Notes under the pieces: model-generated
Told to the model about the DNA's origin: nothing
The model's database searches: none
What the model saw: the letters and a program-made list of their open reading frames with translations, nothing else
Assembly: GCF_030704535.1 (NCBI RefSeq)
Contig: NC_081821.1
Span: 6,215,001 to 6,279,000 of the forward strand
DNA from: Vitis vinifera
Taxonomy: Eukaryota > Streptophyta > Magnoliopsida > Vitales > Vitaceae
Direction of reading: 5' to 3'
Length of the DNA: 64,000 nt
Part shown: positions 52,247 to 64,000 of the stretch, in pieces
Position numbering within the stretch: the stretch's first letter is position 1
Layout of the letters: each line of letters opens with the position of its first letter
Translations under genes and position numbers: made by a program

Positions 52247-52978
52247 AAACGTATATGTACTAATTTTAAAATTTGAATAGAAATTTATGTGTCTGTTGAG
52301 TCCCCACCAACACAAATTCACTGTTCAATTATTGCATTCCACCTTCCATTTTAAATTTCTTTAAAGACCCCATTGATGTTGTTTTGGCCTGTTCCCCAGC
52401 CTTTTGAGGCCCCCATTAGACACTTTCACTTTGAAGTGAGTCCTGGCGATGCAGACATTGATATTTTGGGCAACTTACCTCTGTATATAATGTAACTCGG
52501 CCTGCCCTTTCCAGCTCCATCTTTCTTTTATGAGTCAGGCCAAGAATACTTGATTATTAAACTTAGGACAAGATTAAAAGTAGAGAGAAGATTCAGGCAT
52601 CAAGAGCCCCACCCCACCGTCCATACTACATCATATTGTTCTATAATCCAGGTGCCAGGCTCTAATGATTTATAACAAGAACGATGGTCTATGTAAGACG
52701 ACACTAATGACCTGGACTCAGCCAATGAAAGAAACTTGAAGATGTGGAGAATGGAGTAAATTGTTGTTAAGACTATACTTTATTGATATTTTGTTATTAA
52801 TTATGGATTTGGTAGTGATAATTGGAGACTAGTCTTTTTCTCATCCTCTACCTACTCTGTCTCTTCACAAGATAAAAGTGAAATAGAGACCATGATGCTA
52901 TGATACCACAAAACCATGAAAAACTCTGCATTCCTAGAAAGAAAAGGCCGTGAGCAAGAATTACCTAACCTAACCTCG
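50620..52978. other. Spacer between the galactosyltransferase gene and the AAA-ATPase pseudogene
   Basis: It includes the 3' UTR of the galactosyltransferase gene (to perhaps 50950). The rest is non-coding as far as I can see, with A/T homopolymers near 51590 and 52228. A 76-codon minus-strand frame at 51914-52144 was not recognised. Confidence 0.5.
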
Positions 52979-54470
52979 ATGATGCCAGAGAACATAGCTG
53001 CAGTATGAGCGAGTCTGGGCTCGACTGTTGCCAGTTTCATGTTCTTCTGGGCAGTCTTCAGGCAGTTCATTCCGTATGAACTACGCCACCACTTGGAAAA
53101 CTTAACACATAAAATCATGGGCCTTTTTCATCCTTACATCCAGATTTCCTTCCATGAGTTCACTGGAGATCGGCTCAAGCGCAGTGAAGCCTACACTGCT
53201 GTTGAGGCATACCTCAGCACAAATTCATCCAAGAATGCAAAGAGACTCAAGGCTGAGATAGCGAAGGATTGCAGCAGTCTAGTGCTCAGCATGGATGAAC
53301 ATCAGAGAGTGACTGATGAATTTCGTGGGGCAAAAGTTTGGTGGGCTGCCAGCAAAGTAGTTCCACCCGCACGGTCGTCAGTTTCTTTTTATCCAGAAAA
53401 AGAAAAGAGATACTACAAGCTCATATTCCATAAAAAGTACAGGGAGATCATGACTGACAATTACTTGGAGCATGTAGTGAAGGAGGGGAAGGAAATCGGA
53501 GTAAGGAACAGGCAAAGGAAGCTTTACACCAACTGCAGCAACCATAGATGGCCAAGCCACAATCAGCCTATGTGGAGCCATGTGGCATTTGAGCATCCAG
53601 CAACATTTGAGACAATCGCTTTGGAACCAGAGAAGAAGCAAGATATCATTGATGATCTCGACTTTTAGCAAGAGCAAGGATTATTATGCTAGGATTGGGA
53701 AGGTGTGGAAGCGGGGTTATCTCCTTTATGGCCCACCAGGAACTGGTAAATCCACCATGATTGCTGCAATGGCTAATCTATTGAGCTATGATGTTTATGA
53801 TCTTGAGCTTACAGCAGTGAAGGACAACACCGAGCTGAGGAAGCTTTTGATTGAGACAACCAATAAATCTATTATAGTGATTGAAGATATAGATTGCTCG
53901 CTTGATCTTACAGGTCAGAGGAAGAAGAAAGAGGAGAAATCCTCTGAAAGCCAGGAGGATGAGAAGGTGAAGGAAATTTCCAGGAAGGACAACAGGGAAG
54001 AGAGCAGCAAAGTCACCCTCTCAGGGCTTTTGAATTTCATTGACGGGCTATGGTCTGCTTGTGGAGGGGAGAGGCTAATCGTCTTCACTACAAACTATGT
54101 GGAGAAGCTGGACCCCGCACTAATAAGAAGGGGTCGAATGGACAAGCATATTGAGTTCTCCTACTGCAGTTTCAAGGCATTCAAAGTGCTAGCAAATAAT
54201 TACCTGGGTCTTGAGACACATCCACTGTTTGAAATGATTCAACAGTCAATGGAGGAGACCAATATCACGCCTGCTGATGTTGCAGAGAACCTCATGCCCA
54301 AATCCCCAACAGAAGATGCAGAGAAATGTCTTTTAAACCTAATTTGAGCTCTTGAAGAAGCAAAGGAAGAAGCAGCTAAGAAAAATGCTGAGGAATTGAA
54401 TGACAGGCAAAAAAAGATGAGACTATTCAGTCACAAGAGATCAACTGATCAAGCAGAACAAATAAACTGA
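52979..54470 (+). pseudogene. AAA-ATPase pseudogene (plant mitochondrial/ER BCS1-like AAA family)
   Basis: An intronless copy of a plant AAA-ATPase with an N-terminal AAA-assoc domain. Readable parts are a membrane anchor (SFMFFWAVFRQF), the YIQISFHEFTGDRLKRSEAY region, Walker A GPPGTGKS near 53735, Walker B IIVIEDIDCS near 53875, and the second region of homology (EKLDPALIRRGRMDKHIEFS) near 54115. Three lesions are visible: TGA at 53005 where relatives have Trp, a single-base frameshift between about 53650 and 53668, and TGA at 54346 before ALEEAKEEAAKK. Without them the protein would be ~495 residues. Sequence conservation is otherwise high, so it died recently or is a non-functional allele. 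Assembly error is possible but less likely with three lesions. Confidence 0.88.
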
Positions 54471-55250
54471 AAAATGTATCATGCAATGGTCATGCAACTT
54501 TATAACTGAAATAATTCATGTATAAAATGTTCTTGGATGCCAAAACCGTCGTGTATCAACAACCTGTTTGAAAACTGAAGGATGTTTAACATCTAAATCA
54601 ACATATTAAAAACAAATTAGCAGCACAAGCAGTTTCATTCATGCATTTTCATCAGAACATTAAGGTCATGTCCATGAACAAATAAAACTAGACAATCCAA
54701 AAAATGTGGTTACTTCATAGCAGTAGAAGGATTGACAGAAAAAAAATTGAAAATTAGTTACCTTTTGAGGGAGGATGGTTTTGTTACAAGGAATTCAGTA
54801 TCTAATCTGATCATTTCGTCTACTGACCCAACCAACCCAAATGCTCAGAGGCGGACCATTGTCATGATCATGAATGATAAAACAAGGGAGCCCGAACATC
54901 TAAAAGCAAATCTTTCAGTTACAATATCAGTTAAAGGGTTATTGTACATCGACTGGATAAAGAAAAGGCTAAAGAACTCCCAACAAATTCCCATTCATCT
55001 GTCGTAGGTTTCTTTGAATGTAGACATACTAAAAAATGACTACCCAATCTACATAATTCTCAGCATCATATTGCTCCCTGCTGCAAATCATGAAAGAGTT
55101 ACATCAGGTAGTGGCTTGATTACGCCAAGGAAGGACTCTCTAAGCATTACTTCCTCCATGGGCTTATCACAAAATTTATAAATTTACTATCATACATTTA
55201 GCTTCCCTGAGAAAAACTACAACCCTTGCTTTGTGGCAGAAATGGAAGCT
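54471..55250. other. Spacer between the AAA-ATPase pseudogene and the DDT-domain gene
   Basis: The two flanking genes converge here, so 54960-55250 is probably the 3' UTR of the minus-strand gene. A 91-codon plus frame at 54732-55007 has no recognisable motif. Confidence 0.45.
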
Positions 55251-58200
55251 TTAGAAGTCATTTGTATCATCTTTCAGTATTGTGTTTGGACCATCATCAA
55301 AACCAGAACCAGGGGCAAGCTCATTTAGGTCAAGAAAACGCCTTTTTCGTACACCTTCAGCTTCATCTTGTACTGGGCTATTTGATTTCTCAGAAGGTTG
55401 ATTTATCTCTTTTTCTACTGTTTGAGGATAATTCTCAACAGGCTGATCAACCTTCAGTTCCTGATCATCATCATTGTCATCAGAATCTTGACTTCCCATA
55501 GAATACTCAACCTTATCACTTTCATCTGAGCGCCCATCTGATGCATTTGATTTCTCCTGTTTTAATGACTCAGTTTCTGATTCTGACAAATCATATTGTC
55601 GGTAATTTATACGGTTTCTGGTGGCCCTTTTACTCCGTCTTAGGCCTGACTGCAGCTCATCAACTGACCTTAATTTTGTTTCCCTCCTAGTACGGCCTGG
55701 CAACTTCTTAAACCTTTGTGGCCCATCACTATCCTCACTGATACTTAAGGACTCCTCTTCTTCTTCTTCCTCCTCCTCATCTTCAGGATTTTCTTCATCC
55801 CAACGGTACTCTTCATCCCCTTCAGAGCTGCTGGACAGTTTCCGCTGTTTACGTTTCCTCAAATATTCCTCATCATATACAGCTTCTCCGACTATATCAT
55901 CATCACTGTCAAAGTCAGCATCATTATCTGAAACTGCTTCAACAAATTCCTTCTCTGAATATCGTTGAGGCCTTTGTCTTCGCCGATTGCTACATGTAGC
56001 TCAGATTTAGCATGTCAGGAGATTTAAGACACCAAAAGAAATTCAGAAAAAGAGAAGTTCAACATACCTTCGGTCCAAGGGTTCAGATTTATGTTCATCA
56101 TCAATCTCATCATAATCGGGTGATTTTGGAGACAGTGCATTGAAATTAACATGTTGAGGGGCTTGTGAAGGACCACTCCATCTACCATTTGTAGAAGGCT
56201 CAGGTTTTGTAACACCCTCTCTTCTAACAGTAGGTTCTGGGGATGGTGGTTTCCGTCTGTTTTACAAACAGGGAATGACAACAGTAAGAAAAAAAGTACA
56301 TCAAATTGGTATAAAAGATAGAGAGAAGTGAGAAACAGATGGTATGAAATCCAAATCCTATATTGAAACATCATATAGTGGTGTCTAGTGGTGAAATTCA
56401 TACTTGGTAATTTTGATTGCCTCATTGATTGACCGGTCATAATCATCTGCAAAATCATGACATAACAATCAGATATCCCAATAAACATCCTCATGTGAAT
56501 AATATCAGCAGAGAAAAAACAGTTCCCCACTATGATGGGGTCATCTAGCAGCACCATTGGCCAACATCTTAAGAGCTCAGGGTAGAAGACTAGAAAGGGA
56601 AACTCACAAAACCAAAAGAGAAATTTGATGTCACCATTGGAAAGAATTTTCTTTTACCAAAAAAAGCCATAAACTCCTTTTTAATATTCGAGAAACAATA
56701 TAGGCTATGTTTGGGAACTGCTCTTAACAACATTTTTTTTGTTTGTTTGTTTTTGTTTTTGAGAATACAAAAACATAAAAATATGTTTGGCTAGTCAGAT
56801 TTTTGAGAATTTTTATGAAAACATGGTGTTTTTTGAAAACACATTTTAATTGGTTTAAGTTGCTTTCATTTGTTTTCTAAGGCTGTTTTAAAAAATAATT
56901 ATACAAACATAGAAAGTGATTGAAAATAAAACACTACATATAAATGTTATTTTTAAGAAATATTTGAAAATTCAGAAATCATTTGAGAACATTTCAAGTT
57001 CCCAAACGGGTTTTTGTTTTAAAAAAACATCTGAGAATTGTTTTTTAAAATTATTCTCAAAATTTGTTTTCCAAGACTTATTTTTGAAAATGTTCCCAAA
57101 CAGACCCATAATTTCCATTTTACTAATTCACTTTTATATCACAAGCCAAATGAAGAGCATACTTGGGGGTTTTTGTAATGGGTGAAGACTTGCAATTTGT
57201 GATGGTACATGAAGCATGAGAACTAGGCACCTCACAGGCTATGAGACTTAAGAATATAAGAATATAAGAATATAAGAATATAAGAATACATGGTCTTGAT
57301 GCATCGATAACCAACCCAGGAACATAAGATAAGTCCCCATCAAGTAAGCAACAGGAGAATGGTGTCTGGTCAACATGTCAATTACTTCCATCCAATCATT
57401 CAAGAAGCAATAGGGAAAAGAAAAAACATGCGGGGGACAAAAAAAGAAAGAGTGGCAGAAAAGAAGAGCTTGAAACAGTCGACAATCACTGGGTTGTAAA
57501 TGGTGGGCAAATCACCTAGGCAACCTTCAAATAGTGGTTCATGGATTATTTGCAGCTGTTCTTTGAGAGAAGAACAGATAAGGGAATGCAAGTCAACTGA
57601 CATAAACTTAAACAAAATGAGCATTAGCCTATTTCTGCATAGATTTCATGTCCTCTTGTTACCTGTTTCAATTCAAAATTTTACAAGGAATCACAGGCCA
57701 ACAAGACAAGGTCACTTGATGCAGTCTTACCAAATGTATAGGTGACAGGTTTTCTGTCGCGGAGTGAACGTCCTGGGGCAAGCCCATCCACACTCAAGAA
57801 GTTATCAAGAAGAAGAGCTTGTCTATGTTGTTTTTTCAGCATCCTCTCTTTCCTCTGTTCAAACAATAATCAGAAAAAAAGGAGTTCATCATTTGATCAT
57901 GAGACACAATTCAAGAAAATGATATAGATTCAAATATTAAACTTTTTAGTCAAGAAACAACAGAGTACCTTGTGGACCTTCTCAATCTCAGGAAGCATGT
58001 CATTCTTTAACTTCTTCCCTAGTGAAGCTTCTGTTCTATTTTTACTTGAGAAAAGCTTTTCCTGTGAGTAGCATGAACAATTTTTAAAAAGGGAAGAATG
58101 GCAGAACTGCATCACATCATCTAATGTTTGGCAGCAGATTTGGAACTTGGAAGTTCATCCAAGTGTCACAATGAAGGGCCATTAAGCAACAAATTTTTTC

Positions 58201-59250
58201 ATCATCAACACTAGAATAAAAGTTACGAGAAAAGGATCAGGAATCCTCCCCAAAAGTATAAAAAAGCTGATCAAAATGTAAAGAACCCAATATTATTTGC
58301 AAAGAATATTAACAAGGCTACGGAGTTACTCAAATCTGAAACTCCAACTAACATATGAGATCAACTTCTAAACAACAGAGCATTTCATAACCTTGATAAA
58401 AAACTACACCTCAATTAGGCTCCACATCCAATTATTTAGATTCACATTCCAATTCTATCCTGCTTAAGTTTACCTCCTTCACCAAAGAGAGCAACCACTT
58501 TTAGCATCTAGTTTTCCACTCTCCTTTCTAAAATGCAAACCAAAAGAAAAATATTTAATAGATTTTTATCAAAGGGAAAAAATAAATAATTAATTTTGTG
58601 TGCTTTTTGTACTTGATATCCACCATATTCAAAATGGGGGTTGATAAAATACAAAACTTTCCTACAATAAATGATGCAAGGCCAGCCTCACCAAGAATGA
58701 CCACCCAAACTGGATATTCAAAAACCTCCATCATGAACAGATTATCTTTCCTCTTTTCATAACAATATTCAAGCATAAGAAGCTTTAGTTCCAATTGAGA
58801 AGAAAAACCAGAAAACTCACTTCTGAAAAGTGTGCTTTACAAACTAAGTTCCTGTTGAAGATATTGAGATGGTTTGTTTGAGTCTACCAATGTAAAATGC
58901 TGCCTTCTTTTCCTTTTCACATATCAATTTTATTAAGAATGTAAGGTGTTTTCAGGCCTCACTAAAGTAGGTTTTTTATCCCCATAGACATGCCCAAGCT
59001 TCAAAATACACATAGAAAAATGATTAGAGGGCCTCCTGTGTTTGGTTTGCGCACAAGAACAACATCCAACACGACCAAAAAGAATTCCTCAATGACATGT
59101 AATTAGAATTGAAACATGGTATGATCTTGTAGACTTTCCAGGATGAAGGCAATGGAAAATGAGAAACAGGTAAATAACCTTAGCTCCACCTTGTGTAACT
59201 TATTTGTTATATGGAAATAAAACTTGCCAGTTGTACCATCATTACACATC
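55251..59250 (-). CDS. DDT-domain protein, DDR4-like, 3' seven exons (5' part missing)
   Basis: Exons on the minus strand are 59250-59179, 58851-58821, 58061-57969, 57854-57731, 56446-56404, 56257-56068 and 55989-55251, about 430 codons, all junctions GT/AG and in phase. The conserved string in exons 4-5 (KKQHRQALLLDNFLSVDG, then LAPGRSLRDRKPVTYTF) and the end KRRFLDLNELAPGSGFDDGP match what I recall of plant DDR4, a DDT-related nuclear protein linked to ISWI-type chromatin remodelling. The last exon is very acidic (Glu run, Ser/Asp blocks) with basic RRSKRATRNR patches. The DDT domain itself was not found; the first two exons listed are short and less certain. The upstream exons are probably beyond the LINE at 59913-62942 or beyond 64000. 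Confidence 0.85.
56703..57107. mobile_element. hAT-like MITE in an intron of the DDR4-like gene
   Basis: Terminal inverted repeats are GGCTATGTTTGGGAAC on the left and GTTCCCAAACAGACCC on the right (14 of 16 match). The inside is AT-rich with subterminal TTTTTGAGAA and TTTGAAAAC motifs, typical of dicot hAT MITEs. No transposase is present. It is about 405 bp. Confidence 0.7.
57249..57288. repeat. 8 bp tandem repeat, five copies
   Basis: The unit TAAGAATA is repeated five times without change, in the same intron as the MITE. It is a minisatellite-like array with no evident function. Confidence 0.95.
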
Positions 59251-59898
59251 CTGCAACTTTAACACATACACGGCGGTAAAACTCATGGCAGACAATGTAA
59301 GGTTTCTTATTTTGCAGCGTGGTAGGCCTAGTGCTTCTCCAACTTAGAACAAACGCAGGAAACACTACTATTTTCAGGGTTGTACCTTGAACAAGTTTCA
59401 CATGGAATACTAACCTGAATAATCATAAAAAGCAGGAACTAGTCACTTCCCCTTAACTGCAAACAATATGAGGCCCACTGGAAAAGATGCTTGTGGTTTT
59501 AAATTCCTCAGTGGACTCCAGGGTTTTTAATCTCATTCTTTTAATAGCTGTATGGCATTTAATCTCACAACAATCTTGATATGCAAGTTGAATTTAAAAG
59601 ACATATATATAAGAAAATTAATGATCAATAATAATACATTGGTGGGACTACTTAAAACAAAGAAGCATTGTAGGAGACTTCCTGGAAACTATGGAAAAAA
59701 TCTAACCTCAGTACAAGAGGAGAAAAAATGTAACATAAAACGTGCTTTAGCTCAGGATTTTGGCCAAAATCAAAGAATGAAATGAGTGGATTATACATAT
59801 TGTTGAAATGTCAATGCTGCATAATTCTAATGGAGATGCAGGTTAGAAAAGAAACGGTTGAAACACCCAATCTGCAGGCATATGTGTGCATTTGAATG
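59251..59898. other. Intron-like DNA upstream of the recognised DDR4-like exons
   Basis: No exon could be supported here. It separates the first recognised exon from a LINE insertion and is presumably intron. Confidence 0.4.
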
Positions 59899-62800
59899 AG
59901 AGGAAGGCAAATTTTAAAGAGTTGTTGAAAAGCTGGTGGCAGGGTTTTAATTTGAGTGGTTCCTTTAGCTTTATTTTGTCAGCAAAGTTGAAGGCTCTAA
60001 AGACCAACATAAAAACCTAGAATAAGGAAGTGTTCGAGAAGGTTGGGGCTGGCTAATAAGAGCTTGGCTCTGCATAAAGTATCTTTCTGGGATGAACAAG
60101 AGAAATCAAGAGTTTATCAGTGGAGAAGGTGAAGGCTAGAAAGGAGGCAAGGGAGGAACACAAGAAATGGGCCCCCATGGAGGAAATTTCCTAGAGACAA
60201 AAATCTAGATAAGTATGGTTAAGGGATGGACAACGGCTTTTTCCATAGGATGGCTAATTCTCACAAAAGAAGGAATTGTATGACTAACATCAAAATCAAC
60301 AAGACCTAGTTTTCAAAGGAGCATGAGATTCAGGAGGGTGTGGTTAGCGCTTTCCAGAATCTGTTGACGAAACTTGATGATTGGCATCCAAGTTTTAATG
60401 GGCTTGAATTTGGAATTCGGAAGTGAGGATGTTGCGAGACTAGAGGAGGCTTTCTCTGTGGATGAGGTTTTTTTCACCCTTTTTGAGCTGAGTGGGGACA
60501 AAGCGTCTAGCTTGAACGGTTTCTCCTGAGCTTTCTGGCAATTTAGTTAGGAATTCATGAAAGATGAGGTTATGGGATTTTTTAGAAAATTCCATGAGCA
60601 TGGAAGATTTGTAAGGAGTCTGAATGCTACGTTCCTAGTTTTAGTTTCAAAAAAAAGGGAGGAGGGGTGGGGCGCTGATGATGAGATTTCAAACCTATTA
60701 GGTTGGTAGGAGGCTTGTATAAGCTGTTGACAAAAGTGCTAGCTAATAGACTAAAGAAGGTGGTGGGTGAGGTGGTGTTTTCGGCCTAAAATGCTTTCAT
60801 TGAGGGAAGGCAATTCTTGATGCAGCTTTGATTGCCAATGAGGCTATAGATTCCTTGTTGAAAAGTAATGAGTATAGTGTGTTTTGTAAGCTTGACATAG
60901 AGAATGCTTATGATCACTTGAACTAGAAGTTGCAAAAAATGGGCCTTAGGGAAAAGTGGATAGGTTGGATATGGTGGTGCATTTCTACTATGAGGTTCTC
61001 TGTTTTGGTCAATGGCACTCCATCAGGTTTCTTTCACAATTCTAGGGGATTAAGGCAAGGGGATCTTCTTTTGCCCTATCTATTTGTGATTGGGATGGAG
61101 CATTAAGTAGCCTTATCAATAAAGCGGTGAGTGAGGGATTTTTGTCAAGTTGTAGGGTCAAGGGGAGGGGTGGAGATGGGATTCAAATCTCGCATTTGTT
61201 GTTTGTTGATGATATACTTGTTTTTTGTGAGGCTTCTCAGGATCAGATGGCTTACTTGAGCTGGTTGCTAACGTGGTTTGAAGCTATCTCAGGATTGAGA
61301 ATCAATTTGAACAAAAGTGAGATTTTACTGATGGGAAGGGAGAGAATTTAGAGGTTTTGGCCCTTGAGCTTGGTTGCAAAGTGGGAATGCTTCCCTCCTC
61401 TTACTTGGAGCTTCCCTTGGGTGCTCCACATAAATCTAATGGCAGTTTGGGATGGGGTGGAGGAGAGGTTTCGCAAGAGATTAGCTTTGTGAAAAAGACA
61501 ATTTATCTCTAAAGAAAGGAGAATCACTTTCATTCAGAGTAAACTGTCTAGCATGCCCATCTACTACATCTCTTTGTTCTGTATGCCAAGAGTGGTTAGA
61601 TTGAGTTTAGAGCAAATCCAAATGGACTTTCTTTGGGGCAAGGGAGCCTTAGAGGGGAAGCCTCATTTAGTAAAGTGGGCGATGGTTTGTTCAAATAAAA
61701 GTAAGGGTGGCTTGGGTGTTAAATGTCTTTCTACACTCAATAGAGCCCTTTTGTGCAAATAGAATTAGCGTTTTGCAAATGAAAAGGGGGTTCATTGGAA
61801 GCAAGTTTTCAGTAGGAAATTTGGGATAGCAGAAAGGGGGTGGAGTACCCGAGTGGTAAGGGGGGGATATGGCGTGGGCTTGTGGAAGGAAATCAGGAAG
61901 GAAGGATCTTTAATGCGCAATAAAATTGGGTTCTCAGTGGATATTGGCAGAAGAGTGAGATCTTGAAAGGATAAGTGGTGTGGTGACGTCGCTTTGTGTG
62001 ATTCTTTCCCTTCTTTGTATGCCTTGGTGGACGCTAAAGAGGTGTGAGTGGCGGAAGTATGGGATCCTTTTAGTGAGGAGGGGAGATGGAATCCTCGTTT
62101 CTCAAGGCCTTTCAATGATTGGGAGGTAGATTTGGTGGAACAATTCCTTTTGACAATTCAAAGGAAGAGGGTATTTATGGACTTGGAGGATAAGGTGCTA
62201 TGGAAAGAGACTAAGAATGGGAAGTTTTCTATTAAGTCCCTTATGGTGCTTTGGAGATAAGGAATGCAGTCCCATTTCTGATGAGCACCATTTAGAGCCC
62301 TTGTGTGCCTCCCAAAGTGAGCTTTTTTGTTTGGGAAGCTTTATGGGTTAAGGTCTTAACCTTGGATCAATTAAAGAGGAGGGGGTGGATTCTAGCCAAT
62401 AGATGTTTCCTTTGCCTTCCGAAGAAGAGTCTATAGACCACATCCTAATTCATTGCTCTAAGGCTAGGTTTAGATGGGAGTTAATTTTTGCACTCTTTGG
62501 TGTGACGTGGGTTCTTCTTTTGTCGGTTAGAGAGACCCTCCTTGGTTGGCATGGTTCATTTGTGGGCAAGAAGCATCAAAAGGTGTGGAAGGCAACTCCC
62601 TTATGTCTCTTTTGGATGGTTAGAAAAGAAATAGGATTGCATTCGAAAGTGAGGAATTTTCGACTCAAATGATGAAAAATTCTTTTGTTTGCAGTTATTG
62701 GTCTTGGACTAAGTTGTTTATGGGAGTTAATTCATTGCTCTAAGGCTAGGGTCTTATGGGAGTTAATCAACTTTTTTTATTGGTTGGGTCTTAGACAGGT

Positions 62801-62956
62801 GGGTGATTTTTTTTGTATTCCTTCTTCTTTTTTGTTTTTGCCTTTTGGCGTCTCTTGTATACTCTTTGTATCTTTTGGGTTGACCTTTGGATGCCCTTTA
62901 TTCTTTGTCATATTCTTTAGCATTTTTACCTATCAAAAAAATAGAGGAAGGCAAAT
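59899..62956 (+). mobile_element. 5'-truncated L1-type LINE, 3.0 kb, with 14 bp target duplication
   Basis: AGAGGAAGGCAAAT occurs at 59899-59912 and 62943-62956. The insert starts in the ORF2 linker before the reverse transcriptase (ELLKSWWQGFNLSGSFSF), then shows the catalytic region as LLFVDDILVFCEA near 61200, the LEQIQMDFLWGKG linker near 61610 and zf-RVT pieces near 62400-62600. It ends TACCTATC plus an A-run at 62940. Many stops and frame shifts are present, so it is dead. It lies antisense to the DDR4-like gene, probably in an intron. Confidence 0.88.
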
Positions 62957-63728
62957 GTTTTTCGCTTCTTGATAACCTCACAAACTTGTAATTTGAACAA
63001 TTAACCAAAAAGGCACACAGTTGTATAATTAACTGCTCAATAAGCGAGTAAAATATAAGTATGACTGCAAGTTAGAAGGTTCAAGACAATTATTTATCTA
63101 AGGATCTCACAGCTATCACAATTTTCTGGTGACCAGATACTCACTTCATGCAAGCAAATGTTGCATGGAGAATGATCAAATAATTGAACCAATAGTATCT
63201 TGTAATTCATACATTTTTTTATATATATAATACACAATCCCCAAGGGGATTTAAGAGGAGGTGAATTGATTAATCAGGAGATAGTCTCCTTGAGTGTCTT
63301 GGGTCCCTCAGAATCTTCCACAGATGCTTTTCAAGGCATACCCTAAGAAACATTTTCTGATCTTTCATAGTGATGCACAATCCTTTGTCTTGCATGGTTC
63401 AAATGCAAAGCCAAAATATTATTTTTTAAATCCTGAAAGTAACGATCCTCAGTTTACTACTTTCCTGAATTTGATCAGCCTGCGAAAATGTGATAATTTC
63501 AAGGCTAAGGTGTTCACTCCATATAGCTACAAATTCAATTTCAACCCTAGAACCTACATCTACGATTGCGAGAAGCTATTCTCCTTGCACTACCACACAC
63601 TTCACCATGTTAAAGAGCAACAAAGATATTGACTATTGAGAAAATTTGTTGCAAACTCTCCTTAAAGATTTAACTGGGTCTTCAAGACATATGGTCTGAA
63701 CATCCTTTTAAACAATCCACATTAAAAT
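62957..63728. other. Unassigned DNA with one 112-codon plus-strand frame
   Basis: 63294-63632 is open for 112 codons and translates to a mixed-composition peptide (FKAYPKKHFLIFHSDAQSF, FNFNPRTYIYDCEKLF) that does not look like random AT-rich frame. I do not recognise it, and no splice partner was found. The rest shows nothing. Confidence 0.35.
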
Positions 63729-64000
63729 ATTATTATTATTATTATTATTGATAAGTAAGAAAAGAAATGTATTGCTAAGAGGCGCTAAAATAGAGACTCA
63801 ATATGTACAGAAAAGAAAGGGAATTACTTACCCCCTTACAAGTAAAACAAAAAACTGTCCATAAAGATGTACAAAAAAACCCCTCCCTCAACAGAAACCC
63901 ACCAAATCAATGAACTCAACAAAGGTGGAGGGACCATATTTTTTTTTTTTTTTTTTATTGGCAAACACACAAAAAACATAAATTAGAAAAGGGCCCCTTG
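63729..64000 (-). mobile_element. Probable LINE 3' end(s) running off the window
   Basis: An (ATT)n run followed by GATAAGTAAGAAAAGAAATG resembles the inverted 3' end of the LINE at 30272 (poly-T then GATAAGTGTAAATG). A second poly-T tract (63940-63957) followed by ATTGGCAAACACAC may mark another insertion within it. Only 3' UTR-like sequence is present, so the family is uncertain. Confidence 0.45.

Overview
The window is nuclear DNA of a flowering plant. The genes have many introns with GT/AG borders, intergenic DNA is very AT-rich, and there are plant-only families (germin-like protein, R2R3-MYB, arabinogalactan galactosyltransferase), Ty1/copia and L1-type LINE debris, and hAT-like MITEs. 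The repeat style and gene content suggest a woody core eudicot such as grapevine (Vitis). That genus guess is inference and was not tested by any search.

Layout. 1-6578: a decayed Ty1/copia element whose left LTR is cut by the window edge. 6579-7844: AT-rich MITE-like DNA. 7845-12705 (+): seven-exon 5-formyltetrahydrofolate cyclo-ligase. 14468-15145 (+): single-exon germin-like protein. 16029-19927 (-): six-exon bHLH factor of the bHLH79 type. 20240-25395: gene-poor, MITE-rich. 25396-26371 (-): two-exon LC8 dynein light chain with a long basic N-terminal extension. 28265-38067 (-): four-exon plant protein I cannot name, with a 6.3 kb third intron packed with L1 LINEs in both orientations. 41642-43181 (-): three-exon R2R3-MYB of the MYB35/TDF1 (tapetum) type. 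47049-50619 (+): seven-exon Golgi hydroxyproline O-galactosyltransferase with galectin and GT31 domains (GALT6-like). 52979-54470 (+): AAA-ATPase pseudogene. 55251-59250 (-): C-terminal exons of a DDT-domain, DDR4-like nuclear protein, with its 5' exons outside or unrecognised and a 3 kb LINE lying upstream. 62957-64000: more repeat DNA.

The genes do not form a pathway; they are ordinary single plant genes. All exon phases given here were worked out by hand. For the six complete multi-exon genes the exon lengths add up to a multiple of three, and the single-exon germin-like gene is one open frame.

I found no new defence or biosynthetic system. The most unusual items are: (1) a copia 3' LTR that carries an inverted copy of the element's own 3' end, primer-binding site and leader, making a palindrome of about 195 bp per arm; (2) five tiny retrotransposition scars, each an A-tract of a LINE type flanked by 13-19 bp target duplications, two of which sit in the two flanks of the germin-like gene; (3) the nested LINEs inside one intron.
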